Assembly (NCBI GenBank): GCA_046051225.1
Contig: JBJOOR010000001.1
Coordinates: forward strand, 186,001 to 250,000
Reading direction: 5' to 3'
From: CAIODY01 sp046051225
GTDB lineage: Bacteria; Bacteroidota; Bacteroidia; Chitinophagales; CAIODY01
Length of the DNA stretch: 64,000 bases
The translations under genes were made by a program, and so were the position numbers. The notes beneath the pieces were generated by a model. That model was not told where the DNA came from. It worked only from the letters and a program-made list of their open reading frames with translations, and searched no databases. This document shows, piece by piece, positions 53,082 through 60,600 of this stretch (the first letter of the stretch is position 1; the number at the start of each line of letters is the position of its first letter).

Positions 53082-54305
53082 ATGAGTAAAAAAATAATTA
53101 TAGTGGGTTTCATTTTATGTTTTGTGAAAATATCGCTTGCACAAAGTGTGAAGAAAACCATGAAACGAATTCCTGACACAGGTCAGACAATGAGCTATAC
53201 CACAACATTTGGAGAAGATAATGATTACACTATTCATTCACCATTTTATATTGATAATGGCGATGGAACCATTACCGATACTATTACTGGATTGATGTGG
53301 CAGAAGCTTGACGGTGGCGAAATGACAATTGACAGCGCAAAAAAATATGTGCAGCAATTAAATTTAGCTGGGCACAATGATTGGCGATTGCCAAATGTAC
53401 ATGAGAGTTTCAGCATTTTAATTTTAGATGCTTTGAATCCTTCATTGAACACAACTTATTTCCCGAACACCAATGCAGAATATTGGTGGACGAATGATAC
53501 CGCATTTAATAATCCATCAAAAATATGGGTTACGAATTCAGGCGGTGGACAAGGAGCTCATCCGAAAAATGAAACCATCAGTGCAGGTGGTAACAAAAGT
53601 TTTCATACACGAGCAGTGAGAGATATTACAACCCCTGCCATGATTTCAAATCATTACACTGATAATGGTGATAGCACAATTACTGATAATTTAACAGGAT
53701 TGATGTGGGAGAAATTTCCTTACAACGATACTTTGTTTTGGGATAACGCCTTGCAACATGCAGAAAATCTGATGTTAGCTGGTTATTCTGATTGGCGATT
53801 ACCCAACATCAAAGAAATTGAATCATTGAATGATGAAAAAGCAAATGCACCATCTATCAATACCTCTGTGTTTCCTAATGTGGTTTCAAAAAAATATTGG
53901 TCATCCACATCACAGTTTAATCATGGCACGAATGCCTGGTTTATTGATTTTCAAAATTTCGGTTTGACTTCTTACATTTCAAAAACAACAAGAGGTTGTT
54001 ACATCATGTGTGTTAGAACTGCAACGCCAAAGACAAGTGGAATCAATAGTTTGGTAGACTATGAATCAGGATTGAAATTGTATCCGAATCCAGTAAATTC
54101 TGTCATCAGTATTCAGTTATCAGGTGTCAGTATAAAGGCAGTTGAAGTAATGGATTTGCAAGATAGAAAAATTGATTTACCAATTTATTTTCTGAATACT
54201 GATTACTGTAAACTGAATACCGAAAACTTGTCTTCTGGAATTTATTTTGTTAGAACTACCGACATCAAAGGCTTTTCAAGCATTGCTAAATTTGTGAAAC
54301 AATAA
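53082..54305 (+). CDS. T9SS-exported DUF1566 (Lcl-type) protein
   Basis: 407 residues. Signal peptide MSKKIIIVGFILCFVKISLA; then two tandem DUF1566 units: DNGDGTITDTITGLMWQKLDGG...GHNDWRLPNVHES and DNGDSTITDNLTGLMWEKFPYND...GYSDWRLPNIKEIESL, the second ending GCYIMCVRT. A T9SS type A sorting domain closes the protein (LKLYPNPVNSVISIQL...GIYFVRTTDIKGF), nearly the same as that of the YHYH protein. DUF1566 units occur in adhesins and surface binding proteins. A 120-base gap precedes it, unlike the tight gaps before, but no terminator is seen there. Confidence 0.82.
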   Translation: MSKKIIIVGFILCFVKISLAQSVKKTMKRIPDTGQTMSYTTTFGEDNDYTIHSPFYIDNGDGTITDTITGLMWQKLDGGEMTIDSAKKYVQQLNLAGHNDWRLPNVHESFSILILDALNPSLNTTYFPNTNAEYWWTNDTAFNNPSKIWVTNSGGGQGAHPKNETISAGGNKSFHTRAVRDITTPAMISNHYTDNGDSTITDNLTGLMWEKFPYNDTLFWDNALQHAENLMLAGYSDWRLPNIKEIESLNDEKANAPSINTSVFPNVVSKKYWSSTSQFNHGTNAWFIDFQNFGLTSYISKTTRGCYIMCVRTATPKTSGINSLVDYESGLKLYPNPVNSVISIQLSGVSIKAVEVMDLQDRKIDLPIYFLNTDYCKLNTENLSSGIYFVRTTDIKGFSSIAKFVKQ

Positions 54306-54309
54306 TGAA

Positions 54310-54876
54310 ATGGAAATAATTGAAATTGTAAAGCAATATTTACAAATCGGATTTACGCATGTTATTCCGCTTGGCTTCGACCATATTCTTTTCATTTTGA
54401 GTATTTTTTTTCTCAACTCCAATTTGAAATCTGTCATCATTCAGTGTTCTGTTTTCACATTAGCTCATTCAATAACGCTTGGTTTAACAGCTGCTGGCTA
54501 CATTTTACCCAATCCAAAAATCATCGAACCGATTATTGCTATTTCAATTTTAGTAGCTTCTATTGAAAATTTATTTCACCACAAAATCAATTCGTGGCGA
54601 TTGATTATCATTTTCATTTTTGGATTAATTCACGGCATGGGATTCGCCAATGCATTAAAGGACGTGGGTTTGCCGCCCGAACATTTTTTAGCTTCTTTGC
54701 TTTCATTTAATGTAGGAGTTGAACTAGCACAAATCACTGTGATAGTTGCTGTTTATTTTTTAATTGCAAAATGGTTTAGTAAAAAAGATTATTACTACTC
54801 AAAAATTGTATATCCACTATCTAGCTTAATAGCTTGTGTGGCCTTATATTGGACAGTTGAAAGGATTTTGGGATAG
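54310..54876 (+). CDS. HupE/UreJ-like membrane transporter
   Basis: 188 residues with six to seven membrane helices. The first carries GFTHVIPLGFDHILFILSIFF, the HxxxxGxDHxxF motif of HupE/UreJ, whose known members import nickel or cobalt (or, in CopD-like uses, copper). Later FTLAHSITLGL and LIHGMGFANAL add His residues near the metal path. It follows the DUF1566 gene by 4 bases and is last in the run. With a CnrX-like sensor module at the head of the cluster, metal handling is the most consistent theme. The 3' end faces mnmE with a 7-base gap. Confidence 0.85.
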   Translation: MEIIEIVKQYLQIGFTHVIPLGFDHILFILSIFFLNSNLKSVIIQCSVFTLAHSITLGLTAAGYILPNPKIIEPIIAISILVASIENLFHHKINSWRLIIIFIFGLIHGMGFANALKDVGLPPEHFLASLLSFNVGVELAQITVIVAVYFLIAKWFSKKDYYYSKIVYPLSSLIACVALYWTVERILG

Positions 54877-54883
54877 ACAAACA

Positions 54884-56287
54884 TTACTTTCCGATACAAA
54901 ATTTTCCGAAGATGGTTCCCAATATATCTCTGTCGTGTTGTATTTCGCCAGTAATTTCGGCCAATGCATGCAATGCATGCCGAAGATGAAACGCAATAAT
55001 ATCAGTCATTTCATCGGTTTCTAAACCTTGGCGTACTTCATATAAAATAGCAAATGCTTTTTGTAATTGTTCAACATGCCTTGCATTGCTCACAATCACA
55101 CCTTCATATTCTTGGATATCATTTAATGCAGTTTTATAAATTAATTCCCGTAGTTCGTTAATGCCCGTTTGGTTTTTTGCGCTGATGTTTTGAATTATAA
55201 ATTCTGAATTCTGAATTCTGAATTCATTTCCTTCGTCGCATTTATTCGCTACCAAAATCAATTTCTTGTTTTCAATTTTCAGTTTTTCAATTTCAGTTTT
55301 CAAATCATCTTCGCTCATTTCCTTCACATCAAAAACATACAAAATCAATTGTGCTTCCTTAATTTTTTCATACGATTTTTCAACACCAATTATTTCAATT
55401 TCATCATTTGATTTTCGCAATCCTGCGGTATCAATCAATCTAAAAATAATTCCATTAATGTTTAGTGATTCTTCAATTGTATCTCGTGTAGTGCCTGCAA
55501 TGCTGCTTACTATGGCTCTATTTTCTTTTAATAATGTGTTTAACAAAGTAGATTTTCCTGCATTCGGGTTTCCAACTATTGCTGTTGCAATTCCATTTTT
55601 CATGGCATTGCCTAATTGAAACGATTGAATTAATGGCGATAGTTTATTTTGCAATTCATCTACCAAATCAAATAATTGTTTTCTATCAGCAAACTCTACA
55701 TCTTCTTGAGAAAAATCTAATTCCAATTCTATTAATGATGCAAACCAAATTAATCGTTCACGAAGATTTTTTAATTCGCTACTATATCCGCCACGAAGCT
55801 GTTGCAAAGCCACTTTATGCGCCGATTCATTTTGCGAAGCAATTAAATCTGCCACGGCTTCGGCTTGCGATAAATCCATTTTTCCATTTAAAAAAGCACG
55901 TTGTGTAAACTCACCAGGTTTGGCTAATCGGCAACCACTTTTTAATAATGCTTCTAAAATTTGTTGTTGAATAAATACAGAACCATGGCACGAAATTTCA
56001 ACCACATCTTCGCCTGTATAACTATGCGGATTTTTGAAAAGTGTAGCAACTACTTCATCAATAATTTTTTCAGCCTCACCCTGCACCCTCTCCAAAGGAG
56101 AGGGAATAAAGATTTTTCCAAAATGAGCTGTGTAGCCTTTTTGCCCTAACAGATTTTTTCCTTTAAATATTTTTGAAACATTGGTAATGGCATCATTGCC
56201 CGAAACACGAATAACAGCAATACCGCCAACGCCAGGCGCTGTGGCTATTGCAGCAATAGTATCTGAAATAAAAATAGTAGGATTCAT
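54884..56287 (-). CDS. mnmE: tRNA modification GTPase MnmE
   Basis: 467 residues. With MnmG it forms the cmnm5 group on U34 of certain tRNAs. N-terminal formyl-THF-binding domain (GVGGIAVIRVSGNDA, SYTGEDVVEISCHGS, FLNGKMDLSQAEAVADLI); G domain with GNPNAGKSTLLN, DTAGLR and NKCD; C-terminal FCIGK with the conserved Cys. Two repeat-coded insertions stand out: IPSPLERVQGEAEK before the SYTGEDV motif, and FRIQNSEFIIQN just after NKCD. Both keep frame. The last codons have a decayed duplicate at 46202. One base separates mnmE from the upstream O-antigen ligase gene. Confidence 0.97.
   Translation of the reverse strand: MNPTIFISDTIAAIATAPGVGGIAVIRVSGNDAITNVSKIFKGKNLLGQKGYTAHFGKIFIPSPLERVQGEAEKIIDEVVATLFKNPHSYTGEDVVEISCHGSVFIQQQILEALLKSGCRLAKPGEFTQRAFLNGKMDLSQAEAVADLIASQNESAHKVALQQLRGGYSSELKNLRERLIWFASLIELELDFSQEDVEFADRKQLFDLVDELQNKLSPLIQSFQLGNAMKNGIATAIVGNPNAGKSTLLNTLLKENRAIVSSIAGTTRDTIEESLNINGIIFRLIDTAGLRKSNDEIEIIGVEKSYEKIKEAQLILYVFDVKEMSEDDLKTEIEKLKIENKKLILVANKCDEGNEFRIQNSEFIIQNISAKNQTGINELRELIYKTALNDIQEYEGVIVSNARHVEQLQKAFAILYEVRQGLETDEMTDIIAFHLRHALHALAEITGEIQHDRDILGTIFGKFCIGK
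55201..55225. repeat. 7-base tandem repeat inside mnmE
   Basis: ATTCTGA repeats three times and then ATTC (3.6 units). It codes the FRIQNSEF stretch after the G4 motif. Because 7 is not a multiple of 3, gain or loss of one unit would shift the reading frame. Confidence 0.75.
56073..56104. repeat. dispersed CCCTCTCC-hairpin repeat in frame inside mnmE
   Basis: CCCTCTCC (56086-56093) and GGAGAGGG (56097-56104) form a perfect 8-bp hairpin with an AAA loop, next to GCCTCACCCTGCA. The minus-strand reading is SPLERVQGEAE. I recognise this as a widespread intergenic repeat in Bacteroidota, here read through by MnmE's N-terminal domain. Confidence 0.72.
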
Positions 56288-56288
56288 G

Positions 56289-57731
56289 TTAGGCTAATGA
56301 TTTTTTATTTTTTAAATCCTGAATTACAAGCAAGGCAATTATCCAATAAAAAAACGGACCCACTTTTACAGCTTCTATTAAATCACTTAGCATATTATCA
56401 AATAATACAACTACAAATGCAATGATTAAGCCCATCACAATAATTTGTTGTTCTTTGCTTTTTGTTTGATGATAAATTTTTTCGGCTTTTATTAATACTA
56501 CAACGCAAACCAATAAAAATAAAAACAACCCAATAATGCCTTGTTCGGCAAATGTGAAAAGCAAATAATTATGCACCGTACTTCTTTCAACATTGCCGCT
56601 TACATAAGTAGTAAATAAACTTACTGCATAGTTTTTATAATTAGCCACAAAGCCGCCTTGCCCAAAGCCTGTAATGGGTTTTTGTTTTCCCATTTCAAAT
56701 GCTGCTACCCATCTGTATAACCTTTCGGCGCTGCTTACATCGTTTAATGTTTCTGTTGATTCTAAATGGTCCGACAGATTATGATGCATGATTGTTTTCT
56801 TATAATCGGGTGCATATTGCATGTATCTGTTTTCGAAAGTAAGAAATGAAATTACTAATGCTATTGCCACCGAAGCTACTATCAATGCAGGTTTTATCAT
56901 TTTCCATTTAAATACAAAATATACGGGTAAGCAAATTAAAATGGCTAACCATGCTGTTCTTGTGTATGAAATAAAAATGGCGAAAACAAAAATTAATTTA
57001 GTGATGTTGATTAAAATCTTTTTTAAATCGCCTTGCTTATACCAAGTAGAAGCAACAAATAAGAAAGGAAAAAATATACTTAAACCACAGGCATAATCAA
57101 CATGATTTTTATAAAACGGAACCGACATCATATTGCTATTATCAAACTGAAATCCATGTTGCCAATGATTATACAAAGTATAAATCATTACAAATAATAT
57201 AGGATAAAACAACAACCAAAAAGCTAATTTGAAATGGTTTTCATTTTTAATTACTAAGGGTGTAACCAGCAGAAAGGCTGTGATATACCAGCTTTTGGCC
57301 AATACATATTTTAACGAAACTAAAGGCACTGTGCTAAATGTAGCTACAATTATATACCACAAAAATTGAACAAAAAGAATTTGAATTAATGGATGTTTTA
57401 AAAACTGAAAATGTGCTGCATCTTTTTTTGAAATCAAAAAAATAAAATAGCAAAGCATCAAAATTGCCATCAAAGGTTCGGTTGGTAAATCGGTTGAAAG
57501 ACTGCCAATAAAAATAGGAATACATAATGGCAATGATGCCAACATGATAAAATAAACTGTTCCGAAATTTAAAATTGTAATCACTAATCCTGCTGCCATT
57601 ACAGGCAACAGACACAGGGCATATAGTTCAGTATAAAATCCTAACAGTACACAAGCCATGCTGGCAAAAGCTGATGCATAAAGCCATTGCTGCGGATAGT
57701 TTGAAATACTGTATTGAAGTTTTTGTTTCAA
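56289..57731 (-). CDS. O-antigen ligase family membrane protein
   Basis: 480 residues with about twelve membrane helices and a large periplasmic loop between about 275 and 365. The loop carries the Wzy_C pattern, RLYRWVAAFEMGKQKPITGFGQGGF followed by VHNYLLFTFAEQGIIGLFLFL. WaaL/Wzy-type enzymes transfer or polymerise undecaprenol-linked glycans at the periplasmic face. Its stop lies one base before the mnmE ATG, so it is co-transcribed with mnmE. The Wzz-like gene 150 bases upstream on the same strand suggests a shared exopolysaccharide or O-antigen pathway, though no cytoplasmic glycosyltransferases are here. Confidence 0.87.
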   Translation of the reverse strand: MKQKLQYSISNYPQQWLYASAFASMACVLLGFYTELYALCLLPVMAAGLVITILNFGTVYFIMLASLPLCIPIFIGSLSTDLPTEPLMAILMLCYFIFLISKKDAAHFQFLKHPLIQILFVQFLWYIIVATFSTVPLVSLKYVLAKSWYITAFLLVTPLVIKNENHFKLAFWLLFYPILFVMIYTLYNHWQHGFQFDNSNMMSVPFYKNHVDYACGLSIFFPFLFVASTWYKQGDLKKILINITKLIFVFAIFISYTRTAWLAILICLPVYFVFKWKMIKPALIVASVAIALVISFLTFENRYMQYAPDYKKTIMHHNLSDHLESTETLNDVSSAERLYRWVAAFEMGKQKPITGFGQGGFVANYKNYAVSLFTTYVSGNVERSTVHNYLLFTFAEQGIIGLFLFLLVCVVVLIKAEKIYHQTKSKEQQIIVMGLIIAFVVVLFDNMLSDLIEAVKVGPFFYWIIALLVIQDLKNKKSLA

Positions 57732-57880
57732 TTATATAGTATGGCTTTATAAAAATACGAAGTATTTATTTTGATTTTTCTATGCCTTCTTTTTTCAAAT
57801 CAAATATTTTTGAAAATGTAGAGTATGCATATTTTATCAAAATTATTTATACCAATTAATCTATGTGGTTAAAATGATTT

Positions 57881-58777
57881 TTAATTTTCTAACTGCGGCT
57901 TAATGTTTTTCCATTTTTCAATTATCATTAATGAAATGGCGCTAACTAAAAGTGTAATTAATAATGTAGCAATAATAATTAAGGAACGCATGGGCTTGTC
58001 TTTCTTTTCAGAAGCGTAAGCTTTTTCAATGCTGTTTACAGTTGTAAAATCGTTGTTGGCAGCCGATTCAAACTGTTCGTATAATTTATTTAAAATGCCT
58101 AAATCTTTAATCGCATTTTGTTTTTTTAAATCTAAAGTATTTATCACATCGCTGCTTGCATTGTGTAATCTTAAATAAGTTAATGTATCCGTTAGTTGAT
58201 TTACCTCGTTTTGTTTAATGTCTTTATTGGCTTTCATCAAAGCAATACTTTTTTCATTATTGCTAATAAAAAATTGCTTGTTAATATTATCAGCAGTAGC
58301 CACAATATCATTAGATATTTCGGCAGCCGTTTTAGCATCTGTATCCCAAATAGTAACTTCAATAGCGCCTAATTCGTTTCTCACCATGCTGCTATTTTCT
58401 TTAAATTCTTCACGAACTTTAGTAGCATAATATTTAGTAGTTGAGTCTATTTTATAATGCGACCCTAAATGATATTTGTTGATGATATAACCATTAATAG
58501 CACCCGATTTACAAATCTGAAGAACTCTATCTACATCGCTTTCGGTTCCAAAATATTCTAATGGAAGATTGCCTGCTTGTTCACGAAATAAATTTTGTCT
58601 ATCATTCATAGCAGGATTAGCTGCATAAAAAATAGCTGTTGATTTATAATAGTTGGGCATCAATAACGAAACAATTATAGCAGCCACCAATGCCACTACC
58701 ATTATAATAGTTACGGTTTTGCGCCATTTCCATAACACTTTAAATACATCAAACAGATTCAGATTTTGATTATTCAT
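57881..58777 (-). CDS. Wzz/chain-length determinant family protein
   Basis: 298 residues. N-terminal helix (about 21-42, TIIMVVALVAAIIVSLLMPNYY) with the Wzz-type start LFDVFKVLWKWRKTV, then a long periplasmic helical domain (coiled-coil-prone around 160-240), and a second helix near 267-287 (SLIIIATLLITLLVSAISLMII). This is the Wzz/polysaccharide co-polymerase topology, setting the length of polymers made by a Wzy-type enzyme; the neighbour at 56289 would be the partner. No cytoplasmic tyrosine-kinase domain is fused. No promoter box found. Confidence 0.87.
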   Translation of the reverse strand: MNNQNLNLFDVFKVLWKWRKTVTIIMVVALVAAIIVSLLMPNYYKSTAIFYAANPAMNDRQNLFREQAGNLPLEYFGTESDVDRVLQICKSGAINGYIINKYHLGSHYKIDSTTKYYATKVREEFKENSSMVRNELGAIEVTIWDTDAKTAAEISNDIVATADNINKQFFISNNEKSIALMKANKDIKQNEVNQLTDTLTYLRLHNASSDVINTLDLKKQNAIKDLGILNKLYEQFESAANNDFTTVNSIEKAYASEKKDKPMRSLIIIATLLITLLVSAISLMIIEKWKNIKPQLEN

Positions 58778-58840
58778 TTAATTAAAATAAAATTAAAAAA
58801 TTGTTTTGCAAGATAGCAAAACGAAAAGAGATGAAAATAA

Positions 58841-59791
58841 TTATTGCTCTATTTTAAATATCGAGCCGCCATCGCCCACCATCCAAACTATTTTTTTATC
58901 GAATGTATACAATCGCCTTACTGTTAAATCGCTAAAATAATCTGATTTTTTCCAGCTATTGCCGCCATCAGTTGTTTTTAATAATAAACCATTTACACCA
59001 CAAATATATCCTGTTGAAACATCGGTAAATAAAATATCGGTAAACTGCCAAGTGGCATTTAAAATATTATTTCCGTTGCGATGTGTACGCCAAGTATCGC
59101 CACCATTCACGGTTTCTAAAATTGTTCCTTCTCTGCCAATAGCAAATCCATTTACATCATCAAAAAAATATAAGCCGCAAAAATTATCGCCTTTTGCATT
59201 TAATATTTCCCAACTTCTGCCTGCATTTATAGTTTTATAAATTGCACCAAAAGCAGCTATGTAGCCAATGTTAGCACTTGTAAATGTAATAGCATGCAGT
59301 TGTCGTTTAAAGTTTTCAGCATGCCAAATACCATTAATATTGCGTTGCAAAATACCGCTGCTGCCAATGGCAATTAATACGGAATCGCTTGGCGCAACTA
59401 TTCTTTCTAAATCGCTCCACTCGGCTGTTTGATGATTGGTAAAAGTGTTGCCTAAATCAACAGATTGAAAAATATTGCCAGTAACTCCAGTGGTAAAAAT
59501 ATTTTTATTTTGCGATACAATGCCCGATAAAATCCATTTACTAATAGAATCTTTTATATGCCAAGTATTGCCACCATCAAACGATGAAAGCATTTGCCCA
59601 TTTGAGTATCGAACACCACCTACTACAAATGCAGTATCTTTATTTACAAAAATAATATCTTGAAAATTTTGTCGTGAAAGTGAATCAACAACTATTTGTG
59701 TAATATTTAATGAAATTTTTTTTCGACAAGAAATGATAATTGTCGAAAAAAATAAAACCACTAAAAAATACTTAGCAAAGCGTTGAATCAT
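58841..59791 (-). CDS. Ycf48/BNR-repeat lipoprotein
   Basis: 316 residues from the ATG at 59791. A lipoprotein-type signal (MIQRFAKYFLVVLFFSTIIISC) puts Cys 22 at the lipid site. The rest is a beta-propeller of Ycf48/BNR type, with blades marked by SFDGGNTWHI, SVDLGNTFTNH, TINAGRSWEIL, TVNGGDTWRTH and TTDGGNSWKKS. Ycf48 aids photosystem II assembly in phototrophs, but similar propellers in heterotrophs are surface or periplasmic binding proteins. The longest frame begins two codons upstream at a TTG inside the promoter box, which rules it out. With the -7 box only 3 bases from the ATG, the message would be leaderless or nearly so. Confidence 0.82.
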   Translation of the reverse strand: MIQRFAKYFLVVLFFSTIIISCRKKISLNITQIVVDSLSRQNFQDIIFVNKDTAFVVGGVRYSNGQMLSSFDGGNTWHIKDSISKWILSGIVSQNKNIFTTGVTGNIFQSVDLGNTFTNHQTAEWSDLERIVAPSDSVLIAIGSSGILQRNINGIWHAENFKRQLHAITFTSANIGYIAAFGAIYKTINAGRSWEILNAKGDNFCGLYFFDDVNGFAIGREGTILETVNGGDTWRTHRNGNNILNATWQFTDILFTDVSTGYICGVNGLLLKTTDGGNSWKKSDYFSDLTVRRLYTFDKKIVWMVGDGGSIFKIEQ

Positions 59792-59794
59792 GCA

Positions 59795-59802
59795 CAAAAG
59801 TA
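59795..59802 (-). promoter_or_regulatory. -7 box directly before the Ycf48-like gene
   Basis: Minus-strand TACTTTTG matches TAnnTTTG; only 3 bases separate it from the ATG, too few for a ribosome binding site. Confidence 0.58.
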
Positions 59803-59809
59803 AATAAAA

Positions 59810-59835
59810 AAGCCCTGTTGTATAGAACAGGGCTT
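59810..59835 (-). terminator. intrinsic terminator of the TlpA-like gene
   Basis: AAGCCCTGTT (59810-59819) pairs with AACAGGGCTT (59826-59835); a T-run follows on the minus strand. It ends transcription from 59842-60330 before the next promoter. Confidence 0.87.
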
Positions 59836-59841
59836 AGTTAA

Positions 59842-60330
59842 TTATTTAGTTAAAAGTTCTTTCAATTTATCACGTAAAATAAATTCATCGCCTTCAACAT
59901 ATCCTGAATGTGTGAAAGCTATTTTACCACTTTGGTCAAACACAATTGTGTAGGGTACGCTTTGAAAATTTAATGCTCGTTTTAAATCTTGATTAGGATC
60001 TATTAATGTTGTAAAGTCCCAACGCTGCCCATTTACATACGATTTTACTTTAGCTACATTTCTTGAATCATCAATTGAAACGGCTACAAAATCAAAATCT
60101 AAACTCTTTTTCCATTCGGGCATTATTTCCGAAATATTATTGATTTCTTTTTTACAAGGTACACACCATGTAGCCCAAAAACTAACCACAGTAATTCTAC
60201 CTTTTTTAATTACATCTGTAAAATTTACATTTTCGCCTTTCACATTTTTTAGTGTTACGCTTGGAATGTCTTGCGCTTTGGCAACAAAAACAAAACTTAA
60301 TAAACTTAATGCTACAATTATTTTTTTCAT
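59842..60330 (-). CDS. TlpA/ResA-like periplasmic thioredoxin
   Basis: 162 residues. Signal peptide MKKIIVALSLLSFVFVAKA; a thioredoxin fold with active site W55-C-V-P-C59 in VVSFWATWCVPCKKEIN, and the cis-Pro loop FQSVPYTIVFDQSG. Typical of TlpA/ResA proteins, which reduce disulfides in the envelope, for example in cytochrome c maturation. Monocistronic: a promoter box at 60375 and a terminator at 59810. It sits back to back with the tRNA-Ser gene. Confidence 0.92.
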   Translation of the reverse strand: MKKIIVALSLLSFVFVAKAQDIPSVTLKNVKGENVNFTDVIKKGRITVVSFWATWCVPCKKEINNISEIMPEWKKSLDFDFVAVSIDDSRNVAKVKSYVNGQRWDFTTLIDPNQDLKRALNFQSVPYTIVFDQSGKIAFTHSGYVEGDEFILRDKLKELLTK

Positions 60331-60374
60331 GATTAATAAAAATTATTTGATGAATGTGTTTCCAAATACAATAC

Positions 60375-60382
60375 CAAACTTA
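60375..60382 (-). promoter_or_regulatory. -7 box of the TlpA-like gene
   Basis: Minus-strand TAAGTTTG matches TAnnTTTG and lies 44 bases before the ATG at 60330. Confidence 0.55.
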
Positions 60383-60423
60383 CATATAAATGCAGAATTA
60401 GCCAAAAAAGTTTTTTATGCTAC

Positions 60424-60431
60424 TATATTTG
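60424..60431 (+). promoter_or_regulatory. -7 box of the tRNA-Ser gene
   Basis: TATATTTG matches TAnnTTTG and ends 16 bases before the first base of the tRNA, which fits a short 5' leader. Confidence 0.62.
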
Positions 60432-60447
60432 CAGGCTCAAAACAAAT

Positions 60448-60534
60448 GGAGATTTGTCCGAGTGGCCGAAGGAGTGCGCTTGGAAAGCGTATATACGGGT
60501 AACTGTATCAAGAGTTCGAATCTCTTAGTCTCCG
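60448..60534 (+). tRNA. tRNA-Ser (anticodon GGA)
   Basis: 87-base cloverleaf with a long variable arm. Acceptor arms GGAGATT (60448-60454) and AGTCTCC (60527-60533), discriminator G. The anticodon stem TGCGC/GCGTA encloses loop TTGGAAA, anticodon GGA, reading UCC and UCU. The T-loop contains GTTCGAATC. The 3' CCA is not encoded. Own promoter box upstream and a strong terminator 14 bases downstream. Confidence 0.97.
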
Positions 60535-60547
60535 CTTACCTAAAATT

Positions 60548-60584
60548 AAAAAGCCTTGAAAACGTTTATTTTTCAAGGCTTTTT
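60548..60584. terminator. bidirectional intrinsic terminator
   Basis: Arms 60548-60562 and 60569-60584 pair through AAAGCCTTGAAAA / TTTTCAAGGCTTT with A- and T-runs at the ends. It closes both the tRNA and the opposite-strand response regulator transcript. Confidence 0.9.
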
Positions 60585-60600
60585 AATAAGTAGCATTTCT

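Noticed and set aside
46464..54876. Integrative element with its own recombinase
   Set aside because: Both strands were read for integrase, transposase or relaxase motifs; none seen. Only flanking mnmE duplication supports mobility.
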